Source: Tetrahymena elliotti 4EA (Eukaryota > Ciliophora > Oligohymenophorea > Hymenostomatida > Tetrahymenidae). From it: 64,000 nt of DNA. Numbering within the stretch: the first letter of the stretch is position 1; each line of letters begins with the position of its first letter. Under the pieces are notes generated by a model. It did no database searches. It saw nothing but the letters and a program-made list of their open reading frames with translations, and was not told the origin of the DNA. Below are positions 14,301 through 27,513 of the stretch, piece by piece. A program made the position numbers and the translations under genes. The stretch lies in contig JH720296.1 in the NCBI GenBank assembly GCA_000231825.2, positions 1,005,666 through 1,069,665 on the forward strand. The letters are read 5' to 3'.

Positions 14301-16813
14301 CATTTTACATTATGCTACTTTTTTGATTGCTTTTTTAATATTCAAAAGTTGGTTTAGATTTCTCTGGAGATTAAATCTATCCATTCGAATCTATTTTTGA
14401 TGACTAACTATCTTATTTTTGAGATAGGTCAGACAAATTAAAACTTGGTAGATTTGGGAAATCGTTTATAATATTTTAAGATAGATCTGAAAAATTTAGT
14501 GAATGGTCTCTTTATTTGTTAAATGAAGGTCTTCTCATCCTTCCTCTACTAGAATCTATTTTAGTAGGTGATTACTCATTTAATTATTACTAATCTTTAT
14601 CATTTTTTACATCTTTCATTATAGAATATTATTTTATTGGTGATTGGCTATCATTCTACTTTTGTTCTTTTTTAGGAGACTACTTTTCTGTAATCTTGAG
14701 AATATCTTAAGCATCATAAAACTTACTGTTTTATGTGTTTTGCATAAATTTTCCAACTAGCTCTTAGCGTTAATCACTCATTATACCGTTTCTTATTGTA
14801 CTTTACTTAAAACTTAGATTTTTGTTACTAATATTATTTGAGAAAACTATTGAGCCTAGTTTGGAATTTTTACTTTCGTTATAATTTCCATTGCTGCTAC
14901 TACTGTTGCTAATCTTAGAAACTATGAAAGGCTAACTTGTTTTATTTAGAGCTGCCTAAAATTACTTTTCAATCTCTTCCATTTCATCGTCTACTATTTT
15001 AGACTTTTTTTTTGGCTACAACTATGACAGAAAGTATTAATAGCTATCTTGTTCAATTTTCTTATCATCTTCTTATTATTATTTTGATTTACTTTCTTCT
15101 ATTTTGGCAGATTCATCATTTTAATTTGAGGCATCAAAGCTCTTTTAGTTTTTTTATTCATCTGAATTTTCTTGTTCATTTTAATTGCTTGCTCTATTTA
15201 TTTAGAAATCTAATTTGTGTCTTTTTTTTGGCTTTGGAGGAAATTAACTTAAATTTTATTCATTTTTTTAAGTGGTATTTTATTTAACTTCATTTAAAAT
15301 TTTTTAATCTTGCTAAGAAGTTGAGTGATCCTAAAATGATGAATTTAAATTTTAATTGGTTGAATTTTGTAATTGACTTGCAGAAGTAGGCTAACTACTT
15401 TTACTTCTTGTCTATCTTTATTCATTTTAGCTAGTCTATTGATTCATTTATTATTATAAATCATTTTACACAAGAGGATTTAATTTTTACATTTCTTAGT
15501 TAAATTTTGAAGTCTCATCTTAACCTAATCTAAACCCAAATTATTATGGATCATAATTATTTTGTTTTTAATTTTACTCAAGTTGAGGGGAAATACTGGT
15601 TATTTAACCATCTTGAGAATATAATAAAAACTCTCCTAGATTTTAGTGTATAATATCTTCTTTAAAATCACCTGATTCACAGCTAATAGGAATGTTAGGT
15701 AAAAACATGTTTTAAGTAACTTACTCAATTGGTTGAAACACTCTATTTAAATCTTCTTAAAATAATTAAAATCCTCCTTTATAACCACAAATAATTTAAT
15801 TTTTTTCACTTTTGAAAATATCTCCATAGCCAAAACATGTTTGCTTTTCCTAAAATAAAACAAAAAAGATATTTTAAATCATAATACTGATTAGAGTTAG
15901 ATTAAAAATAAAATTATGCAAATAAAAATTAATATAAAAATATACTTACTACTATCTGTAAAACTTGGTCGACTTATGCATACTAATTCTTAAAATATGT
16001 ACCTATAATTAACTCATTTGTATTTTTACTTTCTAATAGCACACTAGTTGTAGGAATAAGTGGAAAAAAATTTCTATTTCCCTAATTATTTTATTGAGGC
16101 TGTATTGAAAATGCATTAAATCTCTCTTTACGTAAATCAAATACTTTAATTCTTCCTACATCAGTTGTATGACCTATACCTGTAATGGCATTTAAATCTG
16201 TATCAGTAATAAAAGCACAATTAAGTGAAGTGAACACAATAGTTTTGTTATCATAATCATAGTCTAAATCATTTATCTAATTTATATATGGTTTTTGTTA
16301 TAATACCTAAAGCTTTAAGTCAAAGCCTAATGAGAGCCAGCTTGTTTTCTTCTTGAATTATATTTTTTAAAGACTATTATTTTCTTATGTGTGAAAAATG
16401 AGGTGATTATCATCACCAAATACTTTTTTGAAACTTCCAAACTACTTATCTACATTCAAATTATCTGATTACAATAAATTCTTTTTATTTACACATTTAA
16501 TATATTTCCCATCTGAGTAAAGTATCCTATCTCTCTTATTTTTTTTAGATTTTAAAATTTTACATATTTGCAATGATTTGATGCTTCTTTCTTCTTAAGG
16601 TAGATTCTCATCTACTTTATGCCAAATATCGCTACACCATTGCTTTTTCTCATTTTTAACCAAATAAACATATCCTTTAACATCACCAACAGCTATCTTT
16701 TACTTTTTCCTATTTTTAGTTTTAGGTATAAACTTCAAACAATCTTAATTTATTCCATTGATAGGTATATCTAGATTTACTTTTGTAGTAAAAGTTTTTT
16801 CAAAATATTACAT
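11362..16813 (-). CDS. Large N/Q-rich protein with possible N-terminal beta-propeller, 1783 aa
   Basis: Two exons (16813-15950 and 15849-11362) joined across a 100-nt GT-AG intron give 1783 codons and TGA at 11364-11362; both exon lengths are multiples of three. Residues 1 to about 430 alternate short beta-like blocks, such as KIAVGDVKGYVYLVKN, DYDNKTIVFTS and GRIKVFDL, which suggest a degenerate WD/beta-propeller. The opening recalls the N-terminus of BBS7-type propellers, but this is weak. Residues 450 to about 1300 are low-complexity and dominated by Asn, Gln, Ser and Asp/Glu. Residues 1300-1783 are more ordered, with a predicted coiled coil (near ITIENLRKEVQEIQNQLIEI) and a folded tail. 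No signal peptide or catalytic motif is seen. The frame stays open upstream to a TGA, so ATG 16813 is the first in frame; a short upstream exon is possible. Confidence 0.75.
15850..15949 (-). other. Intron of the large N/Q-rich gene
   Basis: GTAAGTATA donor at 15949 and TTTTATTTTAG acceptor at 15850. It is much more AT-rich than the flanking exons, and removing it keeps the frame (QIV joined to EKQTCFGYG). Confidence 0.75.
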
Positions 16814-18312
16814 CTCTTTAGATATTAAATTTTTTTTAGATAAATAAAGTTTAGATAAATCCTGATAATGAAATAGCACAAAATTTGATAAATCCTTAAT
16901 TCTTTACAAAAAATTAACTTATTTAACTCATTCCCGTTGTATAATGTGACAAAAAATTAATGTCGATTGGTAAATTTCACTCATTAAGAAATTATAATTT
17001 TATAATTTATATTTTCTAAAAAAATTAAAGATAGATGTAAGCAAAATAATATACAAAAATTATATTGTCTTTTACATCTCCTAACTATTTTATTCAATTA
17101 AAATTATTCCAAATAAAATTTATTCATATTTTAGATCGAAACAAAATTAATATTTTTTATTTTTTATCAATTGAATTCTTAATGTTTGTGAAGTTCTAAG
17201 GAAATTAATTGTGTTTTTTATTGTGAATTGGTTTATCACCAAAACGAGATTCAATTTGAGGGAAAAAACTAATAGATTCAATCTGAATGGTATATTTATG
17301 ATTAATCTCTTTAATTTATATTAGTTAATAAAAATAAAGTGCGATTAAAAAAGAAAAGTTTTTTTTTAGATTTTTATAAAGATAGAAAATAAGCAAACTT
17401 CATCAAAAAATAAAAAGTGTCTTTCAACAAGCCATTTTATTACTCAAGGTTTAATTTTTCTTTTATTTTATAAAGGTATTTTTAATTTAATAATTTCCTC
17501 TGAAACCAAAATATTTAGATATTTATCCTCATAAAATTAAAAACTTTGAAGCATTTAAAAGTTATTTTGTGTAAAAATAATAAATTATTTTACTGAGAAA
17601 AGTACTTATAATTTCTTTGAAAAAAAAAAATCTGAATAGCTAAGCATTGAAAGGGAAAAATAAAATTTTAATTTAGTATGATCATACTTAATAATGATAT
17701 TTCCATAAAATTATGCTTTGAGATTAAAAGTATTTAATCATTATTTTTCGTCCTTTTCAAATCCTCAAAATAAAAATTTAATTAATTATTTTATAAGAAA
17801 AGCCAATAAAATTTCTGAATATAAAAATCCAAAATAAATTTCAGATTCCACTGAATTTCTCACAAAAATTTTTAATATTGTTATTTGGAATGTTTGATTA
17901 GTTCAGATTCCACTGATATTAACACAAAAATTTTTAATGTTATTATTTGAATTGTCTGATTAGATTTATATTCAGAATATGAGTACTAACATATCTTATA
18001 ACTTCAAAATATCTTTATTTCATCTATTAATACAAAATTTAAAATAAAAATAATATCTGCTTTATAATATTTTCATCTTTTCTATTTATTTGTATATTTT
18101 AATTTTTAAAATCTAGAAAAATTACAACAAAAAGCTTTAAAGATATCATATAAACAAAGAGAAAGACATATCAAAATACAATTATAACTATAAATGAAAT
18201 CTATCACTTTATTAGAGTAAATAAATTTTCATAGCAGCAAATAAATAAACTTATAAGTGAGTTAAATTATTTACATTTTATGTAGAAATGGTTTATGTTA
18301 CTTTCTTAAATT
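16814..18312. other. Spacer carrying a 62-bp tandem duplication
   Basis: About 1.5 kb of AT-rich sequence between two minus-strand genes. It should hold the promoter of the N/Q-rich gene and the 3' UTR of the membrane protein. The only structured element seen is the tandem repeat at 17842-17965. Confidence 0.6.
17842..17965. repeat. Tandem duplication, 62-bp unit x2
   Basis: Unit 1 (17842-17903) and unit 2 (17904-17965) both begin CAGATTCCACTGA, share CACAAAAATTTTTAAT and TTATTTG, and end near TGATTAG. They are equal in length with scattered substitutions, which points to a single old duplication. Confidence 0.75.
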
Positions 18313-19905
18313 TCAAAAGAAATCAGAATAAATATCTTAAACAACTAAATTGACTTATTAGAATAAATATGGTTAGTAATACTTGTAAAGAATCATCATT
18401 GGAAGATATATATCTAAATAGGTTTCAACACAGTATTTATATGTTTCATCACTATTTTTATACTGTAAATTTAAACCTTTGGTTAGTAGGCGATACATAA
18501 ATATGCTCTCCCAATCAGCATTTATATCAAATGTAATAGAAGGGATTGAGTCTGACCTGCAAAAAAAGGTAGATATTTAAGCATAGTTTACATATTTATG
18601 AACCTCAAATTTTTATGAGCTTATATTCAATTTTGGGTATTCAACCAAAACACAACCATGATCATCCTAAATTTCAGTTAAGCGTTTTAAAAACTTTTGT
18701 GCAAGTTAATTATCAAGCTCTGTGGATACTTTGAGTTCTCTGTAATCCATAGAAGACTTGACACTACGAATAATATCCATTTCAATCGAATTAGCATGAG
18801 ATGGAAACAAACTACCACTACTATCTTTGCTATGCTCTTTATTGTTAATATAAATATATTTTTTAGAAGGATCTACTTTCATGATTGCTTCAGCAATAGA
18901 TTTAGTCGATGTTATCTTTGATGTTCTAATTTTGCAAAATATTCTACGAACCCCAAAAAAGTACTATATTATATTAGATATAATATCGAAGAAAGTAATT
19001 ACTACCATAACATCAGATGCTTTTTATAAAAGGTGATATTTATCTTGAAAATCTTTTACATCACCTAGAGTATAATAAATAAAAAGCTAAGCTGATTTAT
19101 AAAGAGACATAATTAACAAATCATTTTATCTTTCACGATAAAGATCTTCAAAGTGATTATTGTAATGATGAAAGTAGTAACCATACTCAGTTGTATAGTT
19201 TGTACTGGTTATCATATTATAAAGGAAATTTAATAAGAAAGTAGAATCTTGCAATTTATAAAGCTAGTATGACTAGTATACAACCATAGTTAGAAAAAGT
19301 AAAGTACCATAAAATAGCAAAGATATTTAAAAATATGAATCTCTGTGTGAGGAAAACACAAGCCATATTCCATAGTTTGAAAAAATGTTTAGTACATAGA
19401 TAATAATCATCTATATTTGTTATTTTAATGTTCTATTATACTCTACTCTCAAGGCTAAAAAACATCTAACTTACAAAAACTAATAGGCAACATAAACTAT
19501 TATCATAAGACCTTATACACTCTTTTCTCCAGTTTCGTCTATCATATCCCTAGCGAAAAAAAACACAATTTACACAAAAACTGTAGGAATAATTATAAAG
19601 AATAACTTAGCTCCATACATAGGGCGATAAAACAAAGGATATCTCTTCAAGTATATGGATATAAATCCTAAATTTAGTAGATCTAAAATAAAAATTTCAT
19701 ATCCAAATTTTTCCTTTTTTAAAACTAGAAATGAGATCACTTTATCTAAAATAAATATCGCCATAACTAAAACAAAATATCCTATCCTATTGTGTTTTGT
19801 ATATTGGTATATACAGATATAAAGATTCAGAGTTTGTATTAAAAAATACATAAATGACATTCCTGTTGCCAGAATCCTCTTTTTTCTCTCTTCTTTTGTT
19901 TCCAT
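18313..19905 (-). CDS. Multi-pass membrane protein, 530 aa
   Basis: Single-exon ORF from ATG 19905-19903 to TGA 18315-18313, 531 codons, with TAA/TAG codons scattered through it. Residues 1-260 contain about six hydrophobic helices, for example MSFMYFLIQTLNLYICIY, YFVLVMAIFILDKVISFLVL and AKLFFIIIPTVFV. Another hydrophobic stretch lies near residue 310 (VMVVITFFDIISNIIQYFF). The C-terminal 200 residues are soluble and mixed in charge. The N-terminus is strongly basic (METKEERKKRI), which favours a cytosolic start. The pattern of clustered helices followed by a cytosolic tail resembles several ciliate-expanded membrane families, but I do not recognise a specific one. The start has a typical A-rich upstream context. 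Confidence 0.8.
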
Positions 19906-22900
19906 TTATTTATCTTTAAATCCTTTTTTTATAACTAACTATCCTTGTTTATTTATAAACTTGCTTACTTACTTCCTTTCTTATAATTCTTTCAAATTTT
20001 ATTTACTTAAGTTTTTGCTTTGGATGTTTTCTATATATCTACTTTTGATTTTATAACAGCAAATATGATTTCTATTTAATTTTGAATATGTTAATAATAA
20101 TACCAGTATACTTTCTATTATCTTTTTCAGCTTCAATATAATATAACATTAATTTGAAGCCTTAAAAGATTTTCAATATATGTAAGAAAAATGCTATTCA
20201 CTTACTAACCATCTAAATATACTATTCAAAAAATTTTTTAAACAGAATCTTCAAGCTATTTTATATCACTATCTATCTTTTTTCCATATATGAAAAACTT
20301 TCTATTCCATCAAACTTGCATAAACTTAACTCAAAACATACAATCTTTGCTAAATATCAAATCTGAATGTTTTTCTATTCTTGACTATTCTAATAAAAAT
20401 TTTAGAAGTAATTCAAATATATCAATTTTAATAAAGTTAGTTAATTTAATTCAATTATTAAATTCTATGTTATCAGATTAGTCTTTTAGAAAAACATTTT
20501 AATCAGAGTTAAGGAGATAACTTATCTACCTATTTCCAAAATTTTTTAAAAATTTTCTTTTTCATCAAACTGGATTTAAAAAAAATTAAAAATTTCATTT
20601 AATCAAAAGTAATATTTACTTATTCTTGATTTCAAAAATAAAGCAACAACTTAAAAAAATCAATATCAACAAAGTTAATTATAACTTTCATCAAAGTTTT
20701 TTGTTAAATATTTATCTTTCTAATTTTATAATTATATTTTCTTAGTTAGGTTATGAAAATAGGGTAAAGACGAAAAATCCAACTATCTATTTCATATTTG
20801 AAGTTTAAGAAGAAAAATTTTTTTTTTAAATTATCCATTCTCTAATATCTAAGCTAAACTTATGAATTCAAATATGATTCTAACTCAATAATGAGATTAT
20901 TCACAGGCTTTCAGCAAGCTGAAGCTTGTGGTTCAATATTTATTTGTAAGTAAATAATAATACAAGTAAAACTTGAAATTTCTAAAATTGTAAAAAATTA
21001 TTGTCTAATGAAAAAAAAAATAAATAATAAAAAATTAAAAAGCCTTGAACTCTATTTTATTTTTAAAAAATGAAAGTAAATTTGTATTATTATGGAATTA
21101 AATTTATTTTATTTTTCTGAATGAGTATCTTCAATATTTATTTGTTATCAACAAATTTTAATTCTTCTAAAGTTGGTGTGTATTTTATTCTAAAAACTAA
21201 GTATTATAAAAATTAATCAATTTAAGCAACTCTTTCTATTTAATTTCTAGTTCTAAATTTTTAAGCAAAAAAAATTTAGATAATGTTTAAAAGATTTCTA
21301 GTTTTTTTTTATTTGAATATTAGATCACATTTCAGGGTTATTTTTAATTTTTGAAAATGATTTGATGTAAACCAATAGTATTTAAATATACACTTAAAGC
21401 TACTCAATTTATTTATGGGAAGCTGTTTGAAAAAATTCAAATTTATGAAATAAAATTAACAAACTACTTAATACTAATGTGTCATTTAACTGAATTTACA
21501 ATTTTGCTATTTAAATAGTAATAAGAAGAATCTATTAAAAGTAAAGACCTATTTAGTAAGAAAAGTAAATAGCGGGAAATAGCTAAATTTAAAGATTAGC
21601 TGAAATAAATTTTATAAAATTCGCCAAGTAATTGCTGAATAGTGAACAATAAATATTTTTTATAAAGCTAATACAAGATTATATTATAAAATACAACTCC
21701 ATTTTTAAGTGAAACTCAAGACTAAAATCATACGGGTTCCTATTTAATAAAGGAATTTGAGAACAAATATGTTGGTAAATTCTGCTAATTTGAAAAATTG
21801 TAGGGCTATGAAATTTTCAAAAAATGTCAAAAATCAGTAAAACCAGACATTAAAACCAACAATTTAATAAAATGGCATCTAAATTTCATTTATAAATTTG
21901 AAATAATAATGAAAGAAAAAGTTTGAAAGATAAAAGCTTCATATCTAATAAATAATAAAATATAAATTATAGTTGTTTATGATAAAAATTAGATTAATAC
22001 AAATAAAATTAATTTATAAGAAAAAACAAATGTTTATGATATATTTTATCGGATGCTTCTTTAACTTTTAAATTATTAAATTTCTGTCTAAGTTGTATAA
22101 ATTTAACTTGTACAAATCACTGAATGAAAATATCAAGACTATTAGAATATTAGCAACCTTTAATTAATTCTAATCCTGATTTGTTGGCATTTTTAAGCAT
22201 TTTAATACCACTTTTTAGAATAAAGTATGAAAAGAACAAAAACATGCTCTATATATTCTAAAGCAGTAATTTTATGGCACTCAAGATAATGCGTCATGCT
22301 AAGAATTAACGAAATAATAATAAAAAAATTTTTTGTTTATCTAATATATAGATAATTAGTGATAAGCATTATTGATTTTAGGTTCTCCTTAGTCTCTTAG
22401 ATTAAAAGAAATAGACTAAATTTTTTGTAGAGAGTTTTGCATTTCAAATGCAATATTTTTTTTGATTTGATTTGAGTGAAATTGTATAAATTAATCAGGC
22501 ATATTTAATGTAAAATCAGTGTAGTTCAGTAAAATTAATCTATGTAAATTCAAAAATAATACTACATATTTTTAACTTTCATGCTGTCAGTAAATACTTT
22601 AAGATTTATTTGGACTATGAGACAGAAAAGATATGAATGCAATTCAAGATTAAAGCCTTATGCCTTGATTTCTTGAAAATTTGCATTTGGTTAAGCTTCT
22701 AGGGTCAATTGATTGATTGAAAACATTAATTTCTCAATTATTTATTAAGTTAGAATCTATCTTTTAAATGTATGGAAAGCTTGATTGTATTAGCTAGCTG
22801 TCTATAATTAGTTTTAATTATTAATTAAGTGCTGAGCATTACTTTTCTACATTCCTTACTAACTATTTTCTTAGTATAAAGTAAGTTAAGAAAGTATAGA

Positions 22901-23058
22901 TAAATGATTGATAATTAAAAAAATTAATAAAAAAAGATTAAAGTAAATAATTCATTGATTTATTGATCGTCTCATAATTACTGCTAATTTGAATACTAAT
23001 AAGAATAAATAAACGATAGTTTAAAACATATTAAATAATCTGTCTTTTCTTATATAAA
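19906..23058. other. Long spacer between divergent genes, with decayed repeats
   Basis: About 3.1 kb between the minus-strand membrane protein and the plus-strand gene at 23059; it must contain both promoters. A T/A-rich ORF (20290-20866 +) is open under the ciliate code. It consists of two diverged copies of the same segment and I do not treat it as a gene. A short hairpin, GCTTTCAGC/GCTGAAGC, lies near 20910-20930. No tRNA or recognisable transposase is seen. Confidence 0.55.
20289..20700. repeat. Diverged internal duplication
   Basis: Segments starting at about 20289 and 20551 share an AAAAHTTTCTWTTYCATCAAACT block. Similar downstream blocks follow in the same order (TATTCTTGA, then AAATATATCAATTTTAATAAAGTTA versus AAAATCAATATCAACAAAGTTA). 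The spacing is about 262 bp. The first block, 20298-20317, also occurs exactly at 38507-38526. Confidence 0.4.
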
Positions 23059-23862
23059 ATGAGCTCACAAACCTCCATAAGTCTCTCATAATCATCAATT
23101 AATATTTAGTAATCACCATCCTCTCTTTACATTCCTTTGAAACAAGAATCTTATTCAGTCAAAAATAAGAAGTAAAATAAATAAAAGTTATTTTGCAATG
23201 CAACTCCCTACAGCTGTATCTCTTAGACATTGTCTGATCATATTTCCTCTGTATCTAATGGAGATATGCAAACAAGAGATTCCGGTTTTAGTACTGCAGT
23301 CAATTCTTTGTACCATTCTTAAAATGAATAGGCAACTCCTAGTTTTTATGATCATTCATCTACCCATCAATAATACGCAAAGAGCTATGCTCCCTCCCCA
23401 GTTATTCATGTCAAAAATTGTGAAAGAGATAATAGCTCAGAAAGTAGATTCTCCCAAAATTCTCAATATCAATTTGGCTACAAATCCCAAACAGAAAAAA
23501 ATTTATAAGTTTTCCATTAAGAAGCTTTCAAATTCTTGCTTACATTAAACAGCAACTTATAAAAATTCAAAGACGCTGAAAATAGAAGAAAGATATAAAA
23601 GGAACTCAACTTAGATAGTAAATAGTTGAACATGTCTTAAATGAATTTTAGAGATAACAATAGTGAAATAGCAAGCACTCATACATTATATTCAACTCAA
23701 TCAGCTGCTCCATAAGTTGTTCTCAAAAGAAGTAAAGTTGTTGAGGAAAAAAAGAATACTGTTCAATCAATTATAGCCTCTACATTTTGTAAATCTCATA
23801 TATTTAATAAAAAGAAAAACTTAAAATTGATTAGACAAACTAACTCTACCCAGTAAGAATGA
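23059..23862 (+). CDS. Ser/Gln-rich unknown protein, 267 aa
   Basis: Single-exon ORF from ATG 23059 (AAAATGAGC context, usual for ciliates) to TGA 23860-23862. It is rich in Ser, Gln, Asn and Thr, especially in the first 150 residues (MSSQTSISLSQSSINIQQSP), consistent with a disordered protein. The part near residues 160-200 (QEAFKFLLTLNSNLQKFKDA) could form an amphipathic helix or coiled coil. The tail is basic (KSHIFNKKKNLKLIRQTN). No catalytic motif, signal peptide or membrane segment. Fifteen or more codons are TAA/TAG. Function unknown. Confidence 0.75.
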
Positions 23863-25677
23863 TAGATATTCATTGAATCTTTCATGTTGTTACTTTTCAT
23901 GCTTTGATTGATCAATACATAATAAGTAATAAAAACTCATTAATGATAAAGAAAAAATGACTAATAAAAAAGAACCAAAAGAATAGAAAAAATGATAGAA
24001 TAAATTCAATATTCTAATTTAATTAATAAAACCTAACAAATAATTTAATATTAAATGATATTTTCAAATCATATCAATATATACTTTTACAAATAACTCA
24101 ATTACTAAATTATATTATAATGCACTAATAAATAGTATATTTTCTTAAATATACAATTAGTCATTTATTCAGTCACTCACTCTCAAAATATATTAACATT
24201 CTACTTAAATCTTATCTAAATCTCTCTGAGAAATGTTGTTTTCCCTATTTATATTTATTACTTTTAATTAAATTTATAACCTAACTTAACTTCAATTCAT
24301 TATTAAATCAAGCTTTTATAATTATAATACTTATTTATGCAACACACCATATTTCATATTTTGTATTCAAAATTTAGTTAATTCCATTCTTAATAAATTA
24401 AATAAATTTTGCTATCCAGTAATTAAACAAATTTAGTAAAGTCTAATTCTTACCTCAAATTATCTTCTATCTTAATTCTTGAATTACTTTGAATTACTGA
24501 TTTATTATTTAATTTAATTAACTTTAAAATTAGAATTTGATTATTTTTATCTTCATATTAATTTTATATTCAATTCAGCCTAAAATTTAATTATTTTACT
24601 ACAATGACCCAAATCTTTAAATAATAGCTAAAGCTTCCAAATCCAATTAAGCAATTTAATAAAGGTAAGATAAATAAGATGTTTTTAATTTTAAGAATGT
24701 TAAAACATTAAATTAAATCAAAATCCATTTATACTGTATATTTAAGTTTATTATTTCAAAATTAAAAATTTTAAAGATATTAAAATAATTTTTAATATTT
24801 GAATTTAATTTAAGAAAAAAGACAAATTTTCATAAAATTTACTCAATACAGTAATAAATTTCTCAAAAATAAATTGTTTAGCCAATAATGAATTCTAATA
24901 TCTAAAATATTTCTGTATCATTTTTTTCTATTCTATTTTGCAATTTTAACTTTTTTTCAGAAAATTATGAATATTCATTCATATGTCGAAACCAAAGTAA
25001 AGTCTTTAAAATTGAAATAAAGTTAATTTTTGAAGATAGAGGAACTTTTAAATAATTGACTAAGTTTAAGGTTAGAACTCAAGAATAAAGAAAAAATAAA
25101 TTAAAAAAAACTGATTTATGTTGAGTGGTGTTGACTCTTCTTGAATTCTTAAAAAGTTATTTTGATAGTGATGAAATCATTCTGCTTAGTTAGTCATTGT
25201 GCTATCACAAAGATCTGATTATTAAAGAAATCAATAATATATAATATTAAGACTCAAGCTCTTAAAATTAATTAAAATAAAAATTTTACTTCAAAAAATG
25301 CTATGTGATGTTAAAAAATCAAAATAGAAATTTTAAAATATTTTTTTGTTAGATTTTAAAAAATTTGTTATTTAGAATTAAGACACTAAAAACTATATTG
25401 AATGACTATTATTTATCTATTTTTTTGAAAATTTAGTGATTGAGTTGATCCTTTAATAGCTTGGTTTAATAAAGTAATAAAGATAAGTGCATTATCTCAG
25501 CTTAATTTTGCGGGAAATTAATTGAATAGATCTTCATTAAAAAAGACATAATAAATAATACCAAAATTTTAATTTTTGTATCATTAAAGACAACTAACTT
25601 GGCTAGCATTTGAAAAGCAAATTTAGCAATATCATTTAAAATATATAAAGTGAAAATAAAATTAGTAGAATTAAAAA
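23863..25677. other. Spacer, nothing recognised
   Basis: About 1.8 kb of AT-rich sequence between two co-directional genes, holding the 3' UTR of the first and the promoter of the second. No coding frame with protein-like composition, RNA gene or clear repeat was seen. Confidence 0.6.
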
Positions 25678-26890
25678 ATGTCAAATACTATGTTTGATCT
25701 TTCAAGTGAAGATAATAGTGTTGCTGATTTTAATCCAATTATGTAATAAGGAGAAAATTATGCTTATGAAGGGCAACAAGATTAAAATTATTTTGACAAC
25801 AGTTACTACAATAATTAGTAAGTGTTAGAGGTTTAACCTGAGTCAGTACCATCATATTTGTATTAACCAAGCAGTGTTGCTTTTCCTGTACGTCCATAAA
25901 GTTATATTGAGTAAAACGAATAATAGCCAAATTAAGTAATTCCAGAAGTAAATAAAGTAGAAAGTTTGATAGAAGAAGAGTAAGTTGTAAATGTAGAAAT
26001 AAAGCAACAATAAGAATTATTAGAGCTATGTAATGATCACTTATAATCTAAAGAGGAAGAAGATGATAAATAACAACAAAATAAATCTTAAAATGAAGCA
26101 AGTAATGATGAGGAACCATAGTTTTTTAGATAGGAGTTTAATGATATATATGAAGCTGCTTTTGGTGTTGTAAATAGATAAATATTTTGCTTTCCTCCTC
26201 CTTACTTTAGAAACTTTGTGACTCCTAAGTCAATGGCTCCTCCTAGTTTGGAAGTTATTTAAAAAAATAAATCATATTATTCTCTTGGAAATAAAATAGA
26301 TGTAAAATTAATTTAAATAATTGAATTAAATCATTTTTGTTTATTTTTAATTATTGAAAGTTTTCTAGCATATATTAGAAACCAGATGAAGCTATAACAA
26401 ATGAAGAAAAAGCTGAAATAAATACTATTCTAACTCCTAACAAGAGTATTTTATTCAATTAGTGTATTTTGTTTGAATTTTGAATTTAACATTTTTATTA
26501 AAAGATATTTATGATGTAATGTAAGAGATTATGAGCTCTATAATGAATAAATCTGTTGAAATTTTAAAGCATTCATAATAAGGTGGATAGTAATTAAATG
26601 AATACATTACTGAGATGGAATCATTAGTGAGAAAATTTGCTATTTTGTGCAAAATCTCTAAAATTAAATTAGTAAATAAAATTAAAATAAATATTTAAAG
26701 TTTAAAATTTAAGTTTTTTTTTTGTATTATTATTCAGGCTAAGTTTGAAGTTATGAATATATTTGAAAATGAAAAATCTCTTTTCTAAAAGAGTGCTGAT
26801 TAAATTAATACATCCATTTCATAAATCAAAAGATTTAAAGAGTCACTTAAGATAAATGAAGTTCTTAATTCCAAAAATCCTGAAATTTGA
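25678..26890 (+). CDS. Unknown protein, four exons, 348 aa, acidic/Q-rich then helical
   Basis: ATG 25678 to TGA 26888-26890 with introns 26302-26360, 26464-26504 and 26672-26737. Exons total 1047 nt, exactly 349 codons, and frame is kept across all three junctions. Residues 1-150 are Q/E/N-rich and likely disordered. A short ordered patch follows (FNDIYEAAFGVVNRQIFCFPPPYF). Residues 240-348 are helical and probably coiled coil (IYDVMQEIMSSIMNKSVEIL; SADQINTSISQIKRFKESL). No enzyme signature is visible, so a structural or adaptor role is only a guess. The 3' end of exon 3 (KISKIKLV) is the least certain junction. Confidence 0.7.
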
Positions 26891-27119
26891 ATTAAAAAAA
26901 TAATAATAAATTTATTGAAATTAGTTAGTATTTTTTTCATCTGTACATAAAATCATTTAATTTTTAAATTTAAATTTATTTTTCTATTTATTGCTTTAAC
27001 TTAGCAATAAATATTCATTTTTGTTCAATCAATTCATTTCAACAAAAAAAAAAGAGTTTTGCATTTGAAAAAATAATTTTATTTTTTGAAAAATTACATT
27101 TAAAATAAATTAAAAGACA

Positions 27120-27350
27120 ATGGTAATAATGCTGTTTGTAGATAAATTATTTATAGTTTATTTCAATGAATAAATAGAGAAGAATCTTTTTGGTTATCAA
27201 ATAACCTTTATTTAAGCGAAATAAAAGATGTTATATGAGGGTAGAGAAGAAAGAGATCAAAGAAAAGATCAGAAAAAAGAAAAATAAATACAAGATCAAT
27301 CAATCTAATCTGAAATAAAAGAAAACAATAAATAAATAATTAGTTTTTGA
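27120..27350 (+). CDS. Possible small charged protein, 76 aa
   Basis: ORF from ATG 27120 to TGA 27348-27350, open under the ciliate code. The first half is hydrophobic/aromatic (MVIMLFVDKLFIVYFNEQ). The second half is extremely charged (EGREERDQRKDQKKEKQIQD). It sits 160 bp upstream of the proteasome gene on the same strand. It could be a real small gene, the last exon of something missed, or a chance ORF. Confidence 0.3.
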
Positions 27351-27513
27351 ATATAAGGATATATAAAGGATATCATCTCATTTAGTGTTAAAAATTAAAA
27401 AAATTTAAATACATTATACATTAAAAAGAAACTAAAAGGTACTTTTTAACATATCTTTAAATAAAGCAAAAAAATATTATCAAAAATCTCAATTAAGTAA
27501 GTAGAAACATAAA

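Noticed and set aside
15012..15287. Hydrophobic plus-strand ORF
   Set aside because: It is antisense to the Asn/Gln/Glu-rich middle of the 1783-aa minus-strand gene.
20290..20866. 192-codon ciliate-code ORF
   Set aside because: It is open only because AT-rich DNA has few TGA. It consists of a diverged internal duplication with Phe/Ile/Lys/Asn-rich, non-protein-like composition.
22200..22330. Less AT-rich patch encoding KRTKTCSIYSKAVILWHSRQ, transposase-like at first sight
   Set aside because: No helix-turn-helix or DDE motif could be confirmed, and stops follow quickly.
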